Notes: generated from the letters alone by a model not told the origin. A stretch of 22,754 bases of DNA from Ichthyophonus hoferi (GCA_002751075.1 NAOQ01000504.1:1-22754), one strand, 5' to 3'. Shown: positions 10,493 through 22,183, counted from the stretch's first letter. A program made the numbers and translations.

Positions 10493-11132
10493 NNNNNNNN
10501 NNNNNNNNNNNNNNNNNNNNNNNNNNNNNNNNNNNNNNNNNNNNNNNNNNNNNNNNNNNNNNNNNNNNNNNNNNNNNNNNNNNNNNNNNNNNNNNNNNNN
10601 NNNNNNNNNNNNNNNNNNNNNNNNNNNNNNNNNNNNNNNNNNNNNNNNNNNNNNNNNNNNNNNNNNNNNNNNNNNNNNNNNNNNNNNNNNNNNNNNNNNN
10701 NNNNNNNNNNNNNNNNNNNNNNNNNNNNNNNNNNNNNNNNNNNNNNNNNNNNNNNNNNNNNNNNNNNNNNNNNNNNNNNNNNNNNNNNNNNNNNNNNNNN
10801 NNNNNNNNNNNNNNNNNNNNNNNNNNNNNNNNNNNNNNNNNNNNNNNNNNNNNNNNNNNNNNNNNNNNNNNNNNNNNNNNNNNNNNNNNNNNNNNNNNNN
10901 NNNNNNNNNNNNNNNNNNNNNNNNNNNNNNNNNNNNNNNNNNNNNNNNNNNNNNNNNNNNNNNNNNNNNNNNNNNNNNNNNNNNNNNNNNNNNNNNNNNN
11001 NNNNNNNNNNNNNNNNNNNNNNNNNNNNNNNNNNNNNNNNNNNNNNNNNNNNNNNNNNNNNNNNNNNNNNNNNNNNNNNNNNNNNNNNNNNNNNNNNNNN
11101 NNNNNNNNNNNNNNNNNNNNNNNNNNNNNNNN
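10493..11132. other. Assembly gap (640 N)
   Basis: An unbroken run of N. Any translation across it is meaningless. A gene or exons may be hidden here, because candidate splice signals lie on its right side. Confidence 1.
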
Positions 11133-11332
11133 TTAGGTTATGAAGATCAAAGCGCATGTCCGAGAGGTGGGTAAGGCAAGAGCCCGAAAGCGCCCTTGTG
11201 GTCGTAAGGTGAACCCACTTGTCCCCTGCTACCTACGGCGATATATTGTAGCAGCTACGGTCTGAACCTATTAAATAGTACTGTTTTACAGTTTTTTTCA
11301 TTTATAAAATTGCTAACTGAGTTTTTTTGCAG
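11133..11332 (+). other. GC-richer hairpin patch and strong + strand 3' splice site
   Basis: From the gap edge to about 11270 the DNA is clearly richer in GC than its surroundings. It can fold as GTGGGT (11167-11172) with ACCCAC (11213-11218), and CTGCTAC (11226-11232) with GTAGCAG (11248-11254). A 41-codon basic open frame (11140-11265) crosses it. Downstream, a branch-like CTAAC, seven T and GCAG end at 11332, a strong + strand acceptor. Candidate donors are GTGGGT (11167), GTAAGG (11171) and GTGAAC (11209). It could be the 3' end of a gene hidden in the gap, a repeat copy or a structured RNA. I cannot tell which. Confidence 0.4.
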
Positions 11333-11492
11333 GTAGGGGGGTCTTGCAGCAAGTGAACACGGTATCCTTTAACCAATCATAAAGTACTTAATACAGATTA
11401 TAAAAATTGACACTCACGCCTGTTCATATATTAAATGTACATAAGTATACCAAAACAATCATGAGCATACAAACCCTTGCGTCTGTTCTTAC

Positions 11493-11608
11493 CGACACTG
11501 CACTGGTTCCACCAGTTTCCTCTCAGCTCGTAGAATCACAGTATCCAGATCTAATAGTGACAAGTGTACAGTACCTTCAAGACTTGGATTGTAATTTGCA
11601 TTGCTCAT
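11493..11608 (-). CDS. Possible first coding exon of an unidentified gene
   Basis: On the minus strand an ATG at 11606-11608 opens 38 codons (MSNANYNPSLEG...ERKLVEPVQC plus two bases) and runs directly into a strong donor GTAAGAAC at 11485-11492. Composition is protein-like, with balanced charge and no low complexity, unlike most frames here. I do not recognise the family. Later exons would lie toward or inside the gap. One candidate acceptor (cag before GGGACAAG, about 11226) would add 25 codons ending in TGA, giving a 64-residue product. The opposite strand is also open (11407-11616, ending LQDLDCNLHCSLE), so the coding strand is uncertain. Confidence 0.35.
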
Positions 11609-11616
11609 TGGAGTAA

Positions 11617-13319
11617 TTTTATTTTGTTGCACTTTTTACAATTTTATGTGCTCAGTTTTGTCTCAATTTTTTCAACTGACTAAACCAATTTTTAAAACTT
11701 GAATCTCGGTGGCATCTCTATTGAATTCGTCTCTGGAAACTGGTACGGTAGTTTAATTCCGTTTACCATTTATTGAATTTATATGGCTGTGGGAGTAAGA
11801 CGGAGAATAAAAATATAAATGAACTCATGCTTATTACCTTATACTACATACAAGGTTAGTCCAGTTAACTACTGTTTTAAAAACAATGCCATGTCTTGCT
11901 TTTTAAAGAAACTATTACAACATAGTAGAATAAAAATAAATATATATTGCTTCATTATTTTTCCGGATCTCAAACAAACCATATTTAGTTAGACTAACAG
12001 GCTTGTATAATACTTTGCTAATTATATAACAATTGGGCGAGGAGGGGTATTAGAATATATGTAGTTTTATAATGATTACTTATTTATTCATTTAGTTACA
12101 TTAAAATGTAACACACGCTCTATTTATTTATTATCTATCATTAATCAAATAGTCGAGATTCTCTAAAAAAAAACCTAAAATCTATATAGTAATGATTCAA
12201 ATTCCGTCTCACCACATCACATTTCTTGAGAGTAGTATAAATTAATGACTTATATCGTATTATAGCATACTATATGATACTATACGTTATCATATTGTAT
12301 TATAGCATATTAGATTGTATTATATCATTTCATATCATATCATATCATAGTGTATTTAATGTTTTGAAAGTTCTAGTCCTACATTCCCCTACAGGAGAGG
12401 GGAAATAGCAAGTATTCAACAGTAACATACATATCCCAGCCTTTCATTTTTCATTTACTATTTCTATGGTTTGGTCCCAGGGCAGTGGTTTTATCAATCT
12501 GGGACAAATTATATTGTTCTATCTGCAGGTCATGTGATTCATATAGTCAGTTCTATTAAGAGGTATATGTATATCTTTTTGCAAGCTGCCTGATATGACT
12601 AACATAACATAACAAGAGTATAATTATCATAAATACCTAAAGGACAAAAGGTGCAGGCTAGGACAACAATCATTTTTAACTTTTAATTTTATTTTTTGGT
12701 TATAACTTCGGCTTCCACAGCCGTAAAACAGAGTCGTCCCAATTCCCTTGTGAACATATGAAAAATCGATCATTTACTTAGTATATAAAGTAGAGTATAA
12801 TACCCTAAACATGGTACAATATGAAAATTATGTATAATTTTTTTACTGTCTTCATTCGACAGTTATGGCTTCTAATTTGGAGCCTGCTACAAAACTAAAC
12901 TAACACTCATATAACCAACCAGTTTGGCCGGCGAACTGAATGTCATACCGGTTGCGTATATAAGTAAAATCATTGGCAACTATTTTTCTAAGACCCGAAT
13001 ACTGTTTAACCACTATACCGTGATATCCTGTGCGATAACAACATAAAGTCGCAACAATAGATAAATAAAGCCACACCCATATCGGTGACTGGTACTAAAT
13101 ACAGTATTCTATGTCTTAGCGTGTGTGCAAATGTTTGAATATACGTGTAAACTATTTCTATATCTTTAAGGGCCAGTATAAACCCGGCAAACAACCTATA
13201 ATTAAACTTTCCTTTCCCATCTTATGTACGAATCACAGTGCCACTAAAACCAAACCCTCAAACAAAAAACAAATGGTATGCAGTTAACACTTCTGCTCGA
13301 AAAATAAAATAAAAATCAT
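11617..13319. other. Intergenic stretch, no gene seen
   Basis: This 1.7-kb AT-rich interval separates the gap region from the PP4R3 3' end. It contains a pentanucleotide tract (12245-12352) and scattered short frames. A 23-codon + frame around 11706-11776 has mixed composition but no splice context. PP4R3 must terminate here. The nearest minus-strand AATAAA I see is at 12688-12693, rather far from the stop. Confidence 0.5.
12245..12352. repeat. Degenerate pentanucleotide tract (ATCAT/ATTGT/AGCAT type)
   Basis: About 105 bp of five-base steps such as CATAT, GTATT and ATCAT. It resembles the tracts inside COQ6 introns but lies in intergenic DNA, so the repeat class is not tied to one gene. Confidence 0.7.
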
Positions 13320-16300
13320 CTACAAAGACTTGCTTTCTGCATCAAGTATAACTGGGCCATCAACCACATTGTCTCTGTCATTCGTCCTGCAGTCTAGTGT
13401 ATACTTACACGTATTCACATCCTTTTCTTTCTCTTTCTCCTTTACAACCTCTGCACATTTCTCTCCATTCTCTTCTACCTTGTCTTTCCCGACTTCCTCG
13501 TCATCACTACTACTACTACTACTATCGCCATCATCATACGGTACCAAGGATGGATGAGCCAAACTATCTTTTACAGTTTTTACCTCTGTATTTGCCTTCT
13601 CCTCGTGGGAGACTTCTTTCAAAATCTCATTCTCTTTGTTCTCTTTGGTACTAGTTATTTGTGGTCGGGTTAACAACATAGGTCCCATTCTAGTAGGGAG
13701 GGGAGACCATTGGGGCACTGGACCAATGATTGCCTCCTCTTCATCATCCTCGAACCAATCCTCTTCGTCCGTGTCTACCTGCCTATCATCCCGTCGTACT
13801 CGACTGACTGTCTGCTTGCTGCTATTGGTAGAGGGGTGATGGAAAGAAGATATGATTAGACGAGAATCAGAGGGAGGGAATGTAAAAGGGAATAGAAAGG
13901 ACCAATAGGAGACAATGTATACATCTGTGCATTCAATGAGCCTAACAGCTATCAATCATAAATATAGGTATAGACATATATATTCCCTATTACTATTCAT
14001 TCATAGATAGATAAATACATACACATTATCGTCAAAGGTAGCCACGTCCTCATTTTGTTCGTATTTTAAATGAATGGAGTTATAAGAAGGCAAGATAGGT
14101 TTAAGCCTTTCACTGTAGTTCTCCACCAAGTGTTTCAACAGTAACTTGACATTATCCTAGGCCGAGGCCCACAGGTGTTAACCCATGCATTTGCCCTCAT
14201 CTCTCCTCACTATATAGTATATATCAGGTAAAACATTTATATTCAGACAAGCATGCATACAACTCCAGTTATACGGAAGTATATCATACCAATATACTTT
14301 ATATATATACACATACACATACATATATATATATATATACATACATACCTTCCTAAGGACTTCACAAAAATCCAACACAGAAGAATTAATCATATTTAAT
14401 CGAGTGGCATTTTCTTCAAAGGCACACACCAGGCCCTCTAGGCATTGGTGCTTTATGAGATAACGTATATATAACTCCTCTTTCTCATTGATCAAGACAC
14501 GAAGGAATCGAAGTGCCCCTGTTAAATTTTAAATTATTATTAGAGCCACTCAGATTTAATGAAATCATATATCAGATATGCAATTTCTTAATATTAGTAT
14601 GAGTTTAAAATGCAAGTATATATATAGATAGAATTAATCCTATTAGTGTGATTGGGAGCGCATATGGGCCAATTAGCATCCTTCTTTTATAAGGTATGTT
14701 GATATGATAGGTGCATTTTTTTATTGGGTATGGGCATGTATGGGACATCTCACATCATAATAGTAACACTAATAGCAACAATAATAACAATCATTGTACA
14801 ATCTAGCTGAATAACTATTAGATACATACATATATATATATATAAATATATATGTATAGACCGATAAGAACGCTTTAACGTTAGTCTAGTTTAACGGTTA
14901 ACTGGTGCTTTAAAATTAAAGGGGTTAGCCTATTGGCCAGGAACCAATAAAATCAAAACAGATGAGAGCACTTACCAAGTGCAAGGTACTTGTGATTCGA
15001 TGACACTAGCGTAGATATCTACAAGAATACATACCAGTAGGTTAGGAATGTGCGATAGATGATTGTGATTGCCTATGGTAATTGATTTTAACCAGTGCAC
15101 TGCCAACTGATAAATACACAAACAAATATATGTAGATCAGCAACCACATATCAAGGTAGATTGGTATAGCATAGAAGTAGTCAAGAAAACAAGATGGAGA
15201 AAGAACAAATACAATATGCAAACAACAGCATATAAACTAGATTATATTTCCACGATATCACCCATCCATTAATGTCCTAGCCCTGTCTCATGTCCCCAAA
15301 GTTTTTCCATCATGTAGCACCCTATTGACCAATCTTATACGTATACACACACACATATATATATCCATCTTACCTTCTCAATCACGCAAGTCCGTAATAA
15401 TTGCGGACGTATATTCTGTTGATGCTGTCTGACATAGCTAGTAAGAAGCTCTACCAGAAAATACAACAATGGAGCCCAGTCGTTTACATAGGCCGTTCTG
15501 GCTTGGCGTTGATCGGGTACGTTACTTAAAGGCTCAATAAAAGACAAAAAACAGTGTTCGTAGAAATATCCAGTGAACTCGCTGCAGTGTCCAAGCTGGT
15601 AGGGGTAAAGGTAAGTATAGTATTATTAATATGATAATGTGAAGGTCAGAGGCCATGTTACGAAAATAATAAAAAGAGTAAAGAAAGAACTGTGAGGTGG
15701 GCGAAGATCAGACGGAATTGTTTGCAGATTGGAATAGGAAAATAGCCGAGGAAGATTAGCTAAAAAGGAATAATGCTTGGCTATATTAAAATGGGAACAC
15801 AGAAGAGAGAGAGAGAGAAAGAAAGAAAGAGAGAGAGAACAAAAATAGAAACAATAACAGAAGGGGGCTCGTACCACCTACATACCGTTTCCATACTATC
15901 AGGATCTAGTAGTACTCGTAGAATTTCACAAAGATGAGTTCGTACCCCCGTGTCTGTCTCGCTAATGAAAGCCTGCACAAGTGTCATTAAGAGTCCCGGG
16001 TTGGCTTTGCCATCCATTGGTCCCCGTGTTATTTTATATAACTGCAATGAACGGGTGGGTATGGGTAGGAAAAAGGTATTAAAAATAATTTTTTTAAACA
16101 ACAACTGTGATAGGACGTGACCATAAAACAAGTCAAGAGTGAGTTAATAGAAATAGCAACTATATTTAAAGATAAACTGGAGCATACACAGAAACAATAA
16201 AAAATACACAAAGTTGTGTGTAAACAGTAGAAAAACATTATATGCTGGCTGACGTATTCTGTTAATAGAAAAAAAAGAGAGATTGATACAGGGAAGAGAG

Positions 16301-19300
16301 AGACAATAAGAGAAAGGAGGCTAATATGAAAAAAAAGAAGAAAAAAAAGAAGTACACGGCGGACTAGGTCTGGAGACTTGTACGTATATTATATTATGCT
16401 ACAGCACACACACGCATATATACATACATAAACATACACACATATATACTTCATATCGTGTTCCTGTAGTATTTAAATAAAGGAGAAAGAAAGCACTCAC
16501 AGTATTCTCTTCCATGATGTGATTTCTGACCAATGAGGGGTCTTGTTGTAACACGTGATCAATCACCTAAAATCGATTAGAGTATTAGTAGTGAAAATAG
16601 GTATTGGTAAGTAGTGTTTTTTTAACACGTTTACATCTATCATAGGGTAGGCAAGAAAGAACGTAGAAATAAATGATATGGGAGAAAACATAGAAGGTAT
16701 ATATGGAGATAGAGTGATATTTTCTCTTTATCTCTTGGTATGTTGTGATGTATGTCTACACTATATTACTTACTAGGAGGGTAGATAGAGTAGATATAGT
16801 GGGCCTCTTATAGGATTGTCACCGACTATTTCTTAACACTTGGCTATAGGGTGGATGTCATGCTTTAGTGGACTTGTCATAGGTATAATGTAGGGATATA
16901 ATGAATGGGAGTAGTAAAATGATGAGAGGGGAAGAGGGAAAGGCAGAAGGGAGAGAAACATGATAAAATATTACCTCAGCTGCAGCTATACGCATGGCAG
17001 TATTAGGGTGAAGGAGAGCCGTAGGTATGGCCATTAAGAGTCCATAGTGTACTAGATCCTGTACATGATATATAACCAATTAGAATAGGCCTCCGGTCTC
17101 CCTTGCATATACTATTGGTGGACTGTATATATATCACATAGACTTGCCTTGCCCCCACTCCATCCATTATGCTACTAGCCCTGTACTTGTAGTATTTGGC
17201 CAATCACACGCCCGTATTTTTATTATCCAAACATATATAGGAGCACACATGTACGGTCACCACTTACCTAGCCAGGTCTATGCAAATAGAGTCTCTCGAC
17301 CAAACATATAATAGTCCCACTTCCTATCCAGTCACACACTTCCACTATAACCACATATAAACACAAAGGCTATATATAACAATCCAATAGTATTAGATAT
17401 TAGAGATAGGTAGAGGTAGCTATCGCTATGTCGTTTATAAATAAACTGTAATAAACAACATCAACCAGATAAAAGTAATTTTACTATATCCTTCTATGTC
17501 ACATATCCTATCAACCTATGTCAATATACACTATGGGAGTATTATATTCAGGTTATATAATACAATAACATATAGTATATAATACATATTGTACATATAT
17601 ACATACATTATCGTTTTATTCTCCATACCTTAAAAAACTGTAAACGTGCACCCACTTGCAGACTTTTGGAAAGATTGCAAAACTCTCTCAAAAACACAAG
17701 CACATCTATCCGATCAGCCACCTTAGTGTTGACGTCACTTAGCTTGTCAAACAACTGTATCATAAACGCCCTGTCTTGTTGTAAGGTCTGTACAATATCG
17801 ATATTATTAAAGAAAATGAAAGAGACTAGAGTATTTGAGTTGGGGTCGTCAATCAATCTAGGTAGAACCACGTCCTTCAAGTAGGTCAATCTATAGGTGG
17901 TGTGTATTTTATCCAAAAGGCTCTTGTTTTCAACACGAATCGCTTCTCTAAACTTGGCCTTGTCTCGTAGAAATTCACGGTGGTGTTGTTTACCGGGAAT
18001 GTCTGGGTCGTATTCCAACACTCCCATTACGTCCATGAGCAGGTCTTTCTCTACTATTAGTTCTATGATGCTGCTCTCGGGTAGGAGGACCAGGCACTAT
18101 ATAGGCGTGGATGGATAGGTAGGATTGGTGTGAGGTGTGATGGTATGGGTATATATATATATTAACGGATGTAGAGATATATAGATATACATACATATAT
18201 ATATATATACACACATACATGGGTATGGGAATAGAGAGATGGGGAAAGAGGGAGAGAAATCAAGACAAAGGGAGAGAGAGGAGGGGGAAAGAGAGAGATA
18301 GGGAGGTGTAATGTGTATGTATAACGTCCCTCATAGTACTGTACTGCTACTATGAAGAGTGGATGCAACCAATGGTAAGACGGTAATAATAAAAATAAAA
18401 ATACGTAGCAATAATACTTCAGACCATGAGATGGTTATTAAGATAACCATTAAAACAATAATAGTACTAATAATAATCGGTATGTTTATATTAACTATAC
18501 GCGTTTGTATATATGTCTAAGATCGTATAGATGTATGTAGTTGTATAGCGGTATACACATAACAGTGTTGGCATATATATATAGTATGTATATAGTAGAG
18601 ATAGAAAGATACATGGGCAATGATAAAAAGAGAAAGGAAAAAAGAGTGTGATATAAGCGCAGAATAGAAGCGGAGCAGGACATCTACTAAAGTGTAGTGT
18701 GTAAAGCAGGAGAAGGAAGATAAACAGGGATAGGAATAGTAATGACAATAATAATAATAATAATAATAGAAATAGTAATAATAATAGTAATAATAATAGT
18801 AATAGTAATAATAAACATAATAATAAACATAATAATAAACATAATAGTAATAAATAATAACAAACATCACTAATGAGTGTATGCATATGTAGCCAAGGGA
18901 TATAGATAAAAGAATAACGACAAAAACAAGAACAAGGGGGTATTAGTAGATAGGGTATACCTTAAATATGGTGAACAGAGAAGAAAGCGCAGCCTTATTA
19001 TTACCCTCCTCACACTGCTTAAATATGGGAATTAATTTCTGAAAATATTCTTTAGCAATAATAGTATTAGCTAATTTTTCCCGAATATACGGGGGTGTCG
19101 ACTGGATCCTCTGTGCCAATTCGTCCAAGGTATCTAGGGTAGGCGGCGGTAAATCAAGGTAATTATCAGCATCATCGTCTACACTTTCAACAAACCCATT
19201 CCCTGTAGCTAAGGGTAATTCCATATCCATCTCTCGTGCTATCTGTTCCAGTATCTCATCGTCACTATCTTCGGTCTGTTTCTGCTTCTTCCTTCTCCTT

Positions 19301-19782
19301 CCCTCACCATCTACCCCTTCTTCGTTCTCCTCCTCCTCCTCATTATCTACCACCTCGCCCTCTCCCTCATCCCCATCTACCCCTCGTTTTCCCCACACTG
19401 TTCTATCTGTACTATAATCATTAACTCTCTCTTCAATCTTTTCCCACATCTCTTCACAACCCTCTTTATCTTGAAAACTCAGTGCAAATTCTGTAGTGGT
19501 ACGAGGGTCCTTTCCCTTCAAAGGTTCCTCCCACACAATCAATGTTTCATTCTGTCGTTTATAAATATTAGGTGATGTTTGTAACTTTGACTCTAACAAC
19601 ACGGCCCCTCCATCGTCAGGATCCTCCGACCGTACAACTATCGCCCATCCCCCAAGGAGAATAGTATTCACTAGAGCTACTTGACCACAACCCTTATCAG
19701 ACCATTGACAATCATCATCTAATTCGTATATCTTTACGCGCAACTTGGTATTTTCCGTGAGGTAGTCGTTGGTTTCCGCCAT
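13320..19782 (-). CDS. PPP4R3: Serine/threonine-protein phosphatase 4 regulatory subunit 3 (PP4R3/SMEK), complete, 10 exons
   Basis: PP4R3 is the targeting subunit of the PP4C-PP4R2-PP4R3 phosphatase, used in DNA-damage recovery and cell-cycle and developmental signalling. Exons: 19782-18961, 18096-17629, 17058-16975, 16566-16501, 16041-15886, 15595-15374, 15018-14976, 14518-14349, 14156-14023, 13821-13320. They give 2667 nt and 888 aa (human paralogues about 833-849). Residues 13-120 form the RanBD/PH-like domain (LRVKIYELDDDCQW, VLLESK, TLIVWEE, LSFQDKEGCEEMWEKI). An acidic insert with RRRKKQK follows (135-175). SMEK and ARM-like helices start at about 205 (LPPPTLDTLDELA...REKLAN; MDVMGVLEYDP; LVSFIFFNN; FFK). 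RVRRDDRQ and DEEDWFEDDEEE near 729-751 match the conserved human segment, and the C-terminus is acidic with a six-Ser run. Exon 9 is assigned donor GTATGT at 14022, which pairs in frame with the first acceptor TAG before 13821. GTGTAT two bases earlier would need a different acceptor. Confidence 0.96.
14282..14345. repeat. TA/CA/CATA microsatellite at the exon 8 donor of PP4R3
   Basis: The minus strand reads GTATGTATG then TA and TG repeats, so the donor of intron 8 (at 14348) is the first unit of the microsatellite. The intron is 192 nt long. Confidence 0.8.
15797..15839. repeat. (GA)n/(GAAA)n tract in PP4R3 intron 5
   Basis: A simple purine tract of GA and GAAA units on the + strand, lying between exons 5 and 6. 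On the transcribed strand it is pyrimidine-rich but lies near the donor side, not the acceptor. Confidence 0.85.
18140..18300. repeat. TA/CA repeats and purine-rich tract in PP4R3 intron 1
   Basis: TA and ACATA repeats (18150-18220) are followed by a G/A-rich stretch (18225-18300) with GAGAGA and GGGGAAAG runs. It lies near the 3' end of the 864-nt intron 1, so the transcript carries a long pyrimidine tract upstream of the exon 2 acceptor. Confidence 0.8.
18741..18860. repeat. (TAA)n/(TAG)n trinucleotide tract in PP4R3 intron 1
   Basis: About 120 bp of AAT/AGT and AATAAACAT units. The Leu- or Tyr-repeat open frames on the minus strand (18491-18886) derive from it and are not genes. Confidence 0.9.
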
Positions 19783-21712
19783 GTTATGCTGGTAGAGGAA
19801 ACACCCTGGAGCCTGGTTTTCCTGTTAAATTTACATATAAGTCCAAGGGTATATTTACAAATATGTGTGTCTTTTAGGTGAAAACTGTCTTTTTTGTGTA
19901 CGAATATATGTTTGTGTGTGTTTAGCAATGGGATGCACCTTTGGTTTTACATATACTGGGAACTCCAAACGCTCGATGAGATGATAACCCTTTTGTTTTA
20001 TAATAATCAATAGAAATGCAGTAAAAAGAAGAACAATGAATTGATGGCTTAAATATAAATAGAAAATTTCTGTATAATCCCGAAAAGCATTATCATTATC
20101 ATTATTATTATTCTCAACTATATATTCTACACAGAACAGAACATTAGTCACCACCAACCATCAAATAAAACAGGCTACAACGTGAAAAGAAACATAGCAA
20201 TAGATACAAAGGGTAGGAAGGGTACCGTAAGGTGAGTGTTACAAGAACAACCACATCTACTAACATCTGCTAAATTTTGCTTTATGTAATACGCTCAGAG
20301 TATGAAAGATGCCATGTTTCTTTCCCTGTCCGTATGGCATAAACGGTTACTAATTTGACCCAAGAGCTAGATCCGATTATAGACTTGAACTGATTAACTA
20401 TATTTAGTCGATCCGATCAGTATTAACTAATAGTATTTAGATTGTTATCACAATGGGACCCTATAGCATCCATATCCCACAGACGATTGTGTATAGGCGC
20501 CAATCTATAACTGACAATATACAAATAGAATGTTTAATGGTGATTGGGTAATTACATAGATTAAACATATGATTATGGTTTACAATCTGTCTAAAAATAT
20601 AATTAAACAATTCTTATTCGCTATTAGTTGCAGATTGATTCGGGAAAATCCTACTATTGGTGTATAATTATAGACCAATCGATATTTTCCTCTTAAAAAT
20701 GTCGAGAATTGCGATTTTATCCGTACCTCAAAGCTACGATCAAAATAAAAAATTAAATAACTCGAAGTTCTAATTAAAGCCACTATCACCGGTTTTCTTC
20801 ATACATCCAATTATCCCTTAACATAAGCAAAATGGAAAAGACTATATGTACACACACATATACGTATTTAAATTAATACGGAATGTCTCTGTTGTGAAAG
20901 GCCTCCCCAATTGATTAAATTATGACATGACAGACATGACAGGCAAATATGAGCCGTCATCACATAGATCTAGATCAACAGTGGGGGTCTATGGCTTCAT
21001 TACATTTTCCTAATCCCTATGTCAGGTAATCCTATAAATTTTACTATCTAATAAAATATACTCGAATATAAAGGATTTATATAATTATTTAATAATAATA
21101 TTATATGAAAATCATTTAAATATAAATGGCTAAAATTCATTTTGAACCTTTTTACATTTTACACACTTTTAACCCCACTTCACCCTACAAGGTATGATAG
21201 CTAGGCTATTATTTACATTATTATCTTATTATATTATATATATATGCGTACATAGCTCCTATAGATCATTGTACATTTATTAATACAAAATGGACTTGGA
21301 AAAACTTTATGATGCCTATAAGGTGAATTTACTAAACAACACTTATCTTTAGTATATCGATCTTATTACAATATAATATACTTCGTCTAAACCTCTGTAA
21401 TATATATATATATATTGTAATTTATTTCGCTTTTTATTGTACATATATATTTTTGTATGTTTTATTAACTTTTCATGGCATGTTTTGTGTTTTCCCATAT
21501 TAGCCGTAGACGTGGATACCATTTTCTCTACACACATCTTTTCTTGTTGGGTTTTTATTCTTTATTTTCATTCTCCCGTCCGTTTGTGTTTTATTATTAT
21601 TCTTTCTCTCTCATTTTTTCTTTAACAATACAGCTGCCCTTATCATCGCAGTTCATAAGCGTCTTGAGTAGTCGCAATATCTATTAAAAACTCAATTTCA
21701 ACCGCGACCACA
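19783..21712. other. Intergenic region between divergent PP4R3 and COX20-like genes
   Basis: This 1.9-kb stretch must hold the promoters of both flanking genes. Next to PP4R3, an acceptor-like tttaacag at about 19817-19824 (minus) could end a 5'UTR intron. Next to COX20, a long pyrimidine-rich block (21538-21622) precedes acceptor-like cag at 21631-21633 and 21649-21651, suggesting a 5'UTR intron there as well. A 20-codon frame (21290-21352, MDLEKLYDAYK then a GTGAAT donor-like site) is a possible upstream exon or uORF but is unsupported. No TATA box or CpG cluster stands out. Confidence 0.5.
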
Positions 21713-22183
21713 ATGGCATTTGCAAGTGAGACTATATATACAATTGCTAATACAGCTGAAAACAAAGACAAAGTACAAAGTGCTAATTATTCTTAGTTGC
21801 AGAAAAGGACCAACAACCATACTTTGACTATCACCAGCATGATTTTCAATATCAGGATGCTAATAATTCCACAATTCCTAAAATAAATAACTATATTTAT
21901 AGTTACAACCAACCCAGTCATTATACAGATAATACTATATCAAGTATTTCTATAAATATTCCTTTACATATATTACATACTAAACCAAATAAAAATAAAA
22001 ATGCCCAGTACATACCATCCGTAATATAGATGTCAAAAATGAAATAATTATAAACACTGAACTATATATATAATTCAAAGGACTTTCCTGGCTACATTGC
22101 GAAGACACCATGCATCCGAAAGAGTTATCTTTACGGAATTATAGGCGGTCTTGCTATTGGTAGTGCCCGTTATTTGAGAAAAG
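21713..22183 (+). CDS. COX20: COX20-like cytochrome c oxidase assembly factor, first three exons (continues past window)
   Basis: COX20 (FAM36A) is an inner-membrane chaperone for COX2 during complex IV assembly. Proposed exons are 21713-21725 (MAFA plus one base), 21803-22020 and 22081-22183. Exon 3 reads DFPGYIAKTPCIRKSYLYG then IIGGLAIGSARYLRK. This matches the human segment around LDVENTPCARHSILYG and the first membrane helix. It ends in frame 1 at donor GTGAGG. The second helix and the C-terminus are not recognisable before the window end. The exon 2 acceptor TTGCAG (ending 21802) and a TTAG six bases upstream keep the same frame. Exon 2 adds 72 open codons rich in Asn, Tyr, Ile and Gln, unusual for this family. 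The 60-nt intron 2 (GTAATA...CAAAG) has a weak acceptor. Exon 3 is well supported; exons 1-2 are less so. Confidence 0.72.

Noticed and set aside
10390-11157. 255-codon minus-strand open frame
   Set aside because: Almost all of it is N; only short ends are real sequence.
11133-11270. Ribosomal RNA or tRNA fragment
   Set aside because: A short likeness to the 18S 3' end (gtcgtaaggtgaacc) is too weak, and no full tRNA A/B boxes or cloverleaf could be fitted.
11706-11776. Possible small exon (LGGISIEFVSGNWYG on +, or NGIKLPYQFPETNSIEMPP on -)
   Set aside because: Both strands are open for only about 25 codons and neither has good splice sites.
18491-18886. Leu- and Tyr-rich open frames on the minus strand
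   Set aside because: They translate a (TAA)n/(TAG)n microsatellite inside PP4R3 intron 1; several frames are open at once.
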